Made by a program: the position numbers and the translations under genes. Below the pieces are notes generated by a model. It did no database searches, had not been told where the DNA came from, and was given only the letters and a program-made list of their open reading frames with translations. This document shows positions 43,185 to 47,781 of a stretch of DNA of 47,781 bases, piece by piece (the first letter of the stretch is position 1; every line of letters starts with the position of its first letter). The DNA is from CAZSWR01 sp964610885. Lineage in GTDB: Bacteria; Bacteroidota; Ignavibacteria; Kapaibacteriales; UBA2268. Location of the stretch: NCBI GenBank assembly GCA_964610885.1, contig CAZSWR010000015.1, positions 1-47,781 of the forward strand, written 5' to 3'.

Positions 43185-44028
43185 CGAAAACTCCGTTGTA
43201 GAGTGAGAAAAGTATTGCTGCGCCGAGCAGGAGCCTGTAAACCACAAAAACAATGTTCGAGCGTTTCTTCAGGAATTTCAGGAAAAATGCAATCGAAATG
43301 TATCCGACCGCGCCGGCGACGATTGTTGCAATTGCAATCGAAACGATTTCCGAACCGGACAGATAATTGACACTTTTGGCCGCTTCGTAGAGTCCGCTGG
43401 CCAGGACTGCCGGAATGCTGAGCAGGAACGAAAACCTTGCAGCCGTTTCGCGGTTCAGCCCGATGAAGAGTCCGGCGGTGATCGTCGTGCCGGAGCGTGA
43501 AGCGCCAGGAATGAGCGCAACGCATTGGGCCAAGCCGACAATTAGAGCGTCGAAAAGCGTCAGGTCCTTCATGCCTCGCGTTCGCTTCGAAACTGCTTCG
43601 GCCCACCAAAGGACTAATGCGAAAATAATCAGAGACGAAGCAATCACAATCGGATCCTTCGTTAGCGTGCCTTCGATGATTTTTTTGAATATTACGCCAA
43701 TTGTTACTATCGGGAGAGTCCCCAAGATGACGAACCACCCCATTCGGGCATTTTCGCTTTGCTTGTGAATTTTCTCTCGATTAGCGCGGAAATTCTCACG
43801 GACGAAAGCTTGGGAAATGTTTATGATGTCCTTGGCAAAATAGGCCAGGACAGATACCAATGTACCAATTTGCACGATAGCCAAGATAGCTGTCAGGCTT
43901 TCGGGGTTCTGTGGGTCATACATTCCGCTGAGCACGCCGAAAAGCGTCATGTGCGCGGTCGAACTAATAGGCAAAAACTCCGTGAGGCCCTGGATAATTC
44001 CCAAAACGATAGCTTGAATAATAGTCAT
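43171..44028 (-). CDS. uppP: Undecaprenyl-diphosphatase UppP (BacA)
   Basis: 285 residues from ATG 44026-44028 (MTIIQAIVLG); the longer frame adds a basic leader not seen in the family. Family landmarks GLTEFLPISSTAHM (catalytic Glu/Ser/His region) and IPGASRSGTTI, with about eight membrane helices. It recycles undecaprenyl diphosphate to the monophosphate carrier for peptidoglycan and other polymers. The stop overlaps the DoxX-like gene. Confidence 0.96.
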   Translation of the reverse strand: MTIIQAIVLGIIQGLTEFLPISSTAHMTLFGVLSGMYDPQNPESLTAILAIVQIGTLVSVLAYFAKDIINISQAFVRENFRANREKIHKQSENARMGWFVILGTLPIVTIGVIFKKIIEGTLTKDPIVIASSLIIFALVLWWAEAVSKRTRGMKDLTLFDALIVGLAQCVALIPGASRSGTTITAGLFIGLNRETAARFSFLLSIPAVLASGLYEAAKSVNYLSGSEIVSIAIATIVAGAVGYISIAFFLKFLKKRSNIVFVVYRLLLGAAILFSLYNGVFDVIR

Positions 44029-44204
44029 ATCAATCAATTTTTCAAGTAATGAATGCCGTTTGTCGATACATTGCATCGTTTGTAGGTATCGAAAACGTTT
44101 GATTATGTTACACAAATAGCGCTAAGTCAAAGAAATCAAATATAAGAAATAAAGATTTCATGCTCATCTTTCCTTTCGTCATTGCGATGACCTTGAAAAA
44201 TAGA

Positions 44205-44218
44205 GTGGCAGTCGCCAC
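44205..44218. repeat. Post-stop hairpin, copy 2
   Basis: GTGGCAGTCGCCAC; on minus GTGGC-GACT-GCCAC directly follows the acpS TAG (44219-44221 on plus). Confidence 0.7.
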
Positions 44219-44605
44219 CTAATCGGCGTCTATTTCCATTATCAAGTATGCAATAGCATTCTCTTCGGTGTGCGAAAGCGAGATGTGCAAGCTGGCCGAG
44301 CCATATTTCTCGAGCAGTCCGCCGCGAAGCTCCACGATCGGTTTGCCGCCCGGCAGGTTTTTGATGCCGATTTCCTTGAATTTGAAGCCTTTCGTGATGC
44401 CTGTGCCAATTGCTTTGCTAAATGATTCCTTTGCTGCGAAACGGGCCGAATAGTGCAGAAATTTCGTATCGCCGAACTGCTCGCAGTATTCGATTTCCGT
44501 ATCGGTGAAAATACGTTTCTTGAATTGTTCGCCGTATTTCTCCATTATTTCGGCAATTCTCTTCACTTCGATGATATCGGTACCGATACCGAAAATTTGC
44601 TTCAT
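44219..44605 (-). CDS. acpS: Holo-[acyl-carrier-protein] synthase AcpS
   Basis: 128 residues with the AcpS signatures GIGTDIIEVKRI (Asp10, Mg/CoA site) and ARFAAKESFSKAIGTG (Glu60), and the closing LHISLSHTEENAIA. It transfers the 4'-phosphopantetheine of CoA to apo-ACP for fatty-acid synthesis. Size is normal for the trimeric bacterial form. It has no operon partner on its strand. Confidence 0.96.
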   Translation of the reverse strand: MKQIFGIGTDIIEVKRIAEIMEKYGEQFKKRIFTDTEIEYCEQFGDTKFLHYSARFAAKESFSKAIGTGITKGFKFKEIGIKNLPGGKPIVELRGGLLEKYGSASLHISLSHTEENAIAYLIMEIDAD

Positions 44606-44750
44606 AGTTATTCCTTACTGATTCAACACGAATGCTATTTGCTCCGACTCCAAAAATACGCAAACCCACAGAAAAAGCCAAGCGCACAAATGCTCGATTT
44701 GAAAGATAATTGATTTCGTTATGTATTGTAGTCAATTCATAGTGGCGGGA

Positions 44751-44932
44751 GTGAGGGCGAGGTGACCTCGCCCCTACAATGCTTGCAATATGAAGATAAA
44801 TTATTTATTTTAGATAGGAGCATTACCTAATTGAGAATATCTGTTATGTACTCTATCTGTTAAGTGTACTTTTATTTCTACTGGTATGTAAACACATGTT
44901 CTGCCGTAGGGGCGAGGTCACCTCGCCCTCAC
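44751..44932. repeat. Inverted pair of GTAGGGGCGAGG palindromes
   Basis: Unit GTGAGGGCGAGG-TGA-CCTCGCCC with CTAC end at 44751-44777, and its inverse GTAGGGGCGAGG-TCA-CCTCGCCC with CTCAC at 44906-44932. The two units can pair with each other as well as within themselves. The spacing and inversion recall paired REP or MITE elements. Confidence 0.7.
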
Positions 44933-44987
44933 TCTCCTTTCCGAAAATGAATCTTTCCAACCGCAAGCATCCCTCCACATAAAACGA

Positions 44988-45016
44988 CGAAAGCTCCCTT
45001 TGTGGGGGAGCTTTCG
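44988..45016 (-). terminator. Probable terminator of the TonB operon
   Basis: CGAAAGCTCCC (44988-44998) pairs with GGGAGCTTTCG (45006-45016) around a 7-nt loop. On minus it is followed by TCGTTTTA, a short T-run. Confidence 0.65.
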
Positions 45017-45041
45017 GCAAGAAGTAGATAACCTTGCAAGA

Positions 45042-45830
45042 TTATTTCTTGAGTGAGAACTCGATCGGGATTTCGAACCAGATGCCAACCGGTGTACCGT
45101 TATTGATAGCGGGCGTAAACACTGTTCTGTTCACGGCATCGATAGCGGCTTGGTCAAGCATTTTCGAAGGAGATTCGATAACTTTTGTTCTTGTGGGTTT
45201 GCCAGCCTTGTCAATAAAAGTACGGACAAGCACTTTTCCTTCGATACCCAAACGTTGGGCATTCTCGGGATAGCGGACGCGTTTCTGCAATTCGTCGAAA
45301 TCGAATCCGGGGTCTTTCTCGACCGATACGAAAGCTGTCTCGTCGGGAATGGTTTCCTCGACTGCGGCAGCCTGATATACTACCGGTTTGTCGCCGAGTT
45401 GCAAATCAACTGCTTCGTTGATGTCCACGTTACCAACTTCAGACATTGATTTATCAATATCGGAAATCGATGCGAAGTTGTCAACAGTGATTTCGGCATC
45501 GGGCACGGCAATAGGATTACCGGCGATCGTGGCCGAACCGTAGTTCACTTCGACCTGTTGGACCTGTTGGACGTCTTTAACTTCTTCTTTGGTTTCCTCG
45601 GGCGGCGCCTCGACGTTGATCTTGGAGACCGTCTGTTGAGTGGCCACATTGCTTGATTTTTTGGCAGTCATCACTGTTAATCCAAAATAAAGAAGCAGAA
45701 GAAGTATTAGCCCAACGGCTGTAATAATAAATCCTTTGTAAGTATTTTTCCTGATGAATTCCTTAAGTTCGAGGAATCCATATTCAGGCAAACTTGGGAT
45801 TTGGACGATTTTAGCTTGTTCGTTGCTCAT
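45042..45830 (-). CDS. tonB: Energy transducer TonB
   Basis: 262 residues: cytoplasmic N-terminus about 1-32, single membrane helix about 33-53 (GFIITAVGLILLLLLYFG), an acidic/proline periplasmic spacer (PPEETKEEVKDV), then the TonB C-terminal domain at about 180-262 (KRVRYPENAQRLGIEGKVLV, ending GIWFEIPIEFSLKK). It carries proton-motive-force energy to outer-membrane receptors. The opening block around LPEYGFLELKEFIRKNTYKG is typical of Bacteroidota TonB proteins. Last gene of the exbB-exbD-exbD-tonB operon. Confidence 0.92.
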   Translation of the reverse strand: MSNEQAKIVQIPSLPEYGFLELKEFIRKNTYKGFIITAVGLILLLLLYFGLTVMTAKKSSNVATQQTVSKINVEAPPEETKEEVKDVQQVQQVEVNYGSATIAGNPIAVPDAEITVDNFASISDIDKSMSEVGNVDINEAVDLQLGDKPVVYQAAAVEETIPDETAFVSVEKDPGFDFDELQKRVRYPENAQRLGIEGKVLVRTFIDKAGKPTRTKVIESPSKMLDQAAIDAVNRTVFTPAINNGTPVGIWFEIPIEFSLKK

Positions 45831-45832
45831 AA

Positions 45833-46408
45833 TTATAACCCTCCAATCTTAGTATTGTCCTCTTCGGAGAAAGGAGCGATGACGAATCTACGTTTCCTTT
45901 CGGTCGGTTTCTGAGTGGCCGGGTCGATATCTTTCGCAATATCTTGGATGATTTCGACTTCGGCAAGGTTCAGTTCGTCGAGGACTTTAATAAGAACTTC
46001 ATATTTTGTTTTGGTTTGCATCTTCAAAAAAGTAATAAGCTGATTCTTTTTCGAAGGGAGCAAGTTTTGGGTTTTAGCAACAACTTTAATCTTATCGAAT
46101 TCGATGGGAAGGGGTGCTTCCTGTCCTAATTGATAAAATGTTTTTCCGTCATCTCTGACGAATATCGTGAAAAGAAGTGATTCTTTCACTTTGACGTCAG
46201 CAAAAGATTCCGGGGGAATCTTCATTTCCATCATCTGAGGTTTCATCATGGTCGTTGTGAACATGAAGAACGTCAGAAGAAGGAAAGTAATATCCACGAG
46301 CGGAGTCATATCTAGCGCAAAGCCTATTCTTTTCTTTTTCTTCCTATGGGAGTGTTTGCCTCTTTTAGCTCTTTCGGGGACAGACAGTCCACCACCGCCA
46401 CCAGCCAT
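45833..46408 (-). CDS. exbD: ExbD/TolR-family protein (second copy in operon)
   Basis: 191 residues. N-terminal Gly-rich and basic leader (MAGGGGGLSVPERAKRGKHS, then HRKKKKRIG), one membrane helix with the key proton-pathway Asp in MTPLVDITFLLLTF, then a periplasmic domain with long helices. AAGGAG precedes the ATG. It starts 58 bp after the first ExbD and ends 3 bp before tonB. Two different ExbDs next to one ExbB is a common Bacteroidota arrangement. Confidence 0.92.
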   Translation of the reverse strand: MAGGGGGLSVPERAKRGKHSHRKKKKRIGFALDMTPLVDITFLLLTFFMFTTTMMKPQMMEMKIPPESFADVKVKESLLFTIFVRDDGKTFYQLGQEAPLPIEFDKIKVVAKTQNLLPSKKNQLITFLKMQTKTKYEVLIKVLDELNLAEVEIIQDIAKDIDPATQKPTERKRRFVIAPFSEEDNTKIGGL

Positions 46409-46466
46409 AAGTTACTCCTTAAAATTATCTTATTTAATTCATTATTTGTCAATTTATCGGAGCTGA

Positions 46467-46997
46467 TTATTCAGCGCCTTTTCTCGGCTCGGTTACGTAA
46501 TTGAACGTAAAAGCTTTATTCTTTCTCATGATGTTCATTGCTTTCCAGATAGTCTCGAAATTGACTTTCTTATCGGCATCGATCGCGAACCTTGTGTTTT
46601 TGTTCACGCCGCGAGTGGCCATAATCAGTTTCCCGAGAGTTATTGTATCGACTTGGATAAGCGAAGCGTTTTTGTCGCCAAGGGCTTTCTGCACCTCGGG
46701 GACGGCACTCCAGACCTGTGCTTTGTCGTTCTGGTTGGCAAGTCCGAACAGAATAACTGTATCTTTGTTTGGGCTGTTTTCGTCGATAGCAACTTTGACG
46801 ATTGCCAGGTCTTTTTCGGGCAATTTAGTTGTATCGGGCGTTGCATAAGGCCTTTCGATGTTATATTTCTGTTCGTTTTCAGCCTCGGATTTGAATTTCG
46901 CCGTGAACATGAGGAACGTCAAGAGAAGGAACGTGATATCGACGAGCGGCGTCATATCGACGACGAACGCCATCCTTTTTTTCTTTACTTTTGGCAC
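46467..46997 (-). CDS. exbD: ExbD/TolR-family protein (first copy in operon)
   Basis: 176 residues: MPKVKKKRMAFVVDMTPLVD, one membrane helix containing the conserved Asp, then a periplasmic domain (LAIVKVAIDENSPNKDTVILF) of the ExbD type. It sits 20 bp downstream of exbB with GAGG before the ATG. Together with ExbB it forms the proton-driven motor for TonB. Confidence 0.92.
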   Translation of the reverse strand: MPKVKKKRMAFVVDMTPLVDITFLLLTFLMFTAKFKSEAENEQKYNIERPYATPDTTKLPEKDLAIVKVAIDENSPNKDTVILFGLANQNDKAQVWSAVPEVQKALGDKNASLIQVDTITLGKLIMATRGVNKNTRFAIDADKKVNFETIWKAMNIMRKNKAFTFNYVTEPRKGAE

Positions 46998-47017
46998 TGT
47001 TGCCTCCTCATTAATTA

Positions 47018-47781
47018 TTATTTATTCAGGCGAACTTTGAAAATCTGAGTTACGTTAAGAATAGCTTCATCGATCATATAGACGTAGTTATCAACTTTCG
47101 TCGAGAAGAAGTTGAAGCAAACGATCGAGAGGATAGCGCCAATAAGGCCGCCGGCTGTGTTGTAAAGAGCTTCGGAGATACCGATAGCCAGCGATGTGGC
47201 ATCGACTGTACCGGCTTCGCCCATGGCGGCAAATGCGCGGATCATACCGACGGTCGTTCCAAGAAGTCCGAACATAGTGGAGATCGAAGCGACTGTCGAG
47301 AGGATAACGAGGTTTTTCTCCAGAAGAGGTGTCTCGAGGTTTGTTGCCTCGTCGATTGCTCTTTGGACCTCTGTCATTGTTTTTTCCTTATCGAAGTCAG
47401 GATCCTTTTCGGTCTGTTGGAACCGCTCGATGGCAGCTCGCATAATGTTTGCCAAACTGCCTCGCTGCTTGTTGCACTCGGCCAGGGCATCATTATACGC
47501 TCCTTTCGCAAGGTGTTCCATGACTTTTTTAAGGTAAGCTGCAATATCGCCTTTGCCTTTTGCTTTGTTGATCGAGAGAGTACGCTCTGTTACGAATGTA
47601 ATTGACACGATGATCAAGCACATCAATATAGCAACGATAGGTCCGCCTGTGTAGATCATAGCAACGACGTTACCTGATTTGGGTTTTTTCTTTTCGGCGT
47701 CTTGGAAATTGCTGGGATTTCCAAAGTAGAACTGGTAGATTGCGAATGCCATGACGAAAGCGATCGCGATTACGATTACAT
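47018..47781 (-). CDS. exbB: ExbB/TolQ/MotA-family proton-channel protein (N-terminus cut by window edge)
   Basis: At least 244 residues. The frame is open to the right edge and codes for further hydrophobic residues (VIVIAIAFVMAFAIYQFYFG), matching the first helix of Bacteroidota ExbB, so the real start lies beyond 47781. Visible parts are the GNPSNF segment after TM1, TM2 with TGGPIVAILMCLIIVSITF, and TM3/TM4 with STVASISTMFGLLGTTVGM and SEALYNTAGGLIGAILSIVCF. First visible gene of the TonB operon. Confidence 0.9.
   Translation of the reverse strand, partial: VIVIAIAFVMAFAIYQFYFGNPSNFQDAEKKKPKSGNVVAMIYTGGPIVAILMCLIIVSITFVTERTLSINKAKGKGDIAAYLKKVMEHLAKGAYNDALAECNKQRGSLANIMRAAIERFQQTEKDPDFDKEKTMTEVQRAIDEATNLETPLLEKNLVILSTVASISTMFGLLGTTVGMIRAFAAMGEAGTVDATSLAIGISEALYNTAGGLIGAILSIVCFNFFSTKVDNYVYMIDEAILNVTQIFKVRLNK

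Larger units (their letters stand above)
44606..45041. other. Intergenic region with paired palindromes
   Basis: No gene. It carries two GTAGGGGCGAGG palindromes in opposite orientation (44751-44777 and 44906-44932) enclosing 128 bp, then the terminator-like hairpin of the TonB operon. Confidence 0.7.

Overview
The window reads as a chromosomal segment of a free-living, membrane-rich bacterium of the Bacteroidota/FCB group (Kapabacteria- or Ignavibacteria-like is my best guess, not proven). The evidence is a type IX secretion C-terminal sorting domain, a DUF5686/carboxypeptidase-regulatory-domain outer-membrane protein, a Bacteroidota-style ExbB-ExbD-ExbD-TonB operon, a rhomboid with a DUF6576-like tail, a TraR/DksA-like protein with a Lys/Ala/Pro-rich tail, and a tRNA without an encoded CCA end. 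One dissenting marker is a short-form IspG, where many Bacteroidetes/Chlorobi carry a longer one. Genes are moderately GC-rich; long intergenic stretches are AT-rich and packed with short palindromic repeats.

Layout. 0-6 kb: a minus-strand operon of sensor kinase, OmpR-type regulator and CheB methylesterase. It is divergent from a Met/Gly/Pro-rich lipoprotein and a duplicated Spy-like helical protein, ending in a bidirectional terminator. 6-15 kb: minus-strand housekeeping genes (histone-like/DksA-like protein, small exported protein, SMC, RodA, PurC, QueE). 15-21 kb: tRNA-Lys, a receiver-first hybrid kinase, then a sparse accessory region with a VOC protein, a polytopic membrane protein, a frameshifted small membrane gene and many repeats. 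21-26.6 kb: an ECF sigma factor with a membrane partner that unexpectedly carries a T9SS sorting domain, then PspA, a YbjN-like protein and an ABC exporter. 26.6-32 kb: IspG, rhomboid, a small helical protein and cytochrome bd oxidase (CydAB). 32-41 kb: DUF5686 protein, tandem-OmpA porin-like protein, an unknown exported protein and a MEMO-family protein. 41-45 kb: small transporter, UppP-DoxX-ComF overlapping operon, AcpS. 45-47.8 kb: TonB, two ExbD and ExbB (cut by the window edge).

How it fits together. Much of the content concerns the envelope: wall growth (RodA, UppP), envelope stress sensing (two-component system with Spy-like output, ECF sigma/partner, PspA), respiration (CydAB) and energised outer-membrane transport (TonB system).

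The least explained material is non-coding. The most striking is a composite inverted element at 16933-17234, 20198-20334 and 40863-41205. It is built from ~75-bp modules, each holding two hairpins a fixed 52-53 bp apart with 5-bp stems that change sequence but stay complementary. Other families are a 26-nt motif (4 copies), a 53-nt repeat (2 copies), a hairpin placed directly after three stop codons, and two palindrome families. All assignments are by reading; no database search was possible.
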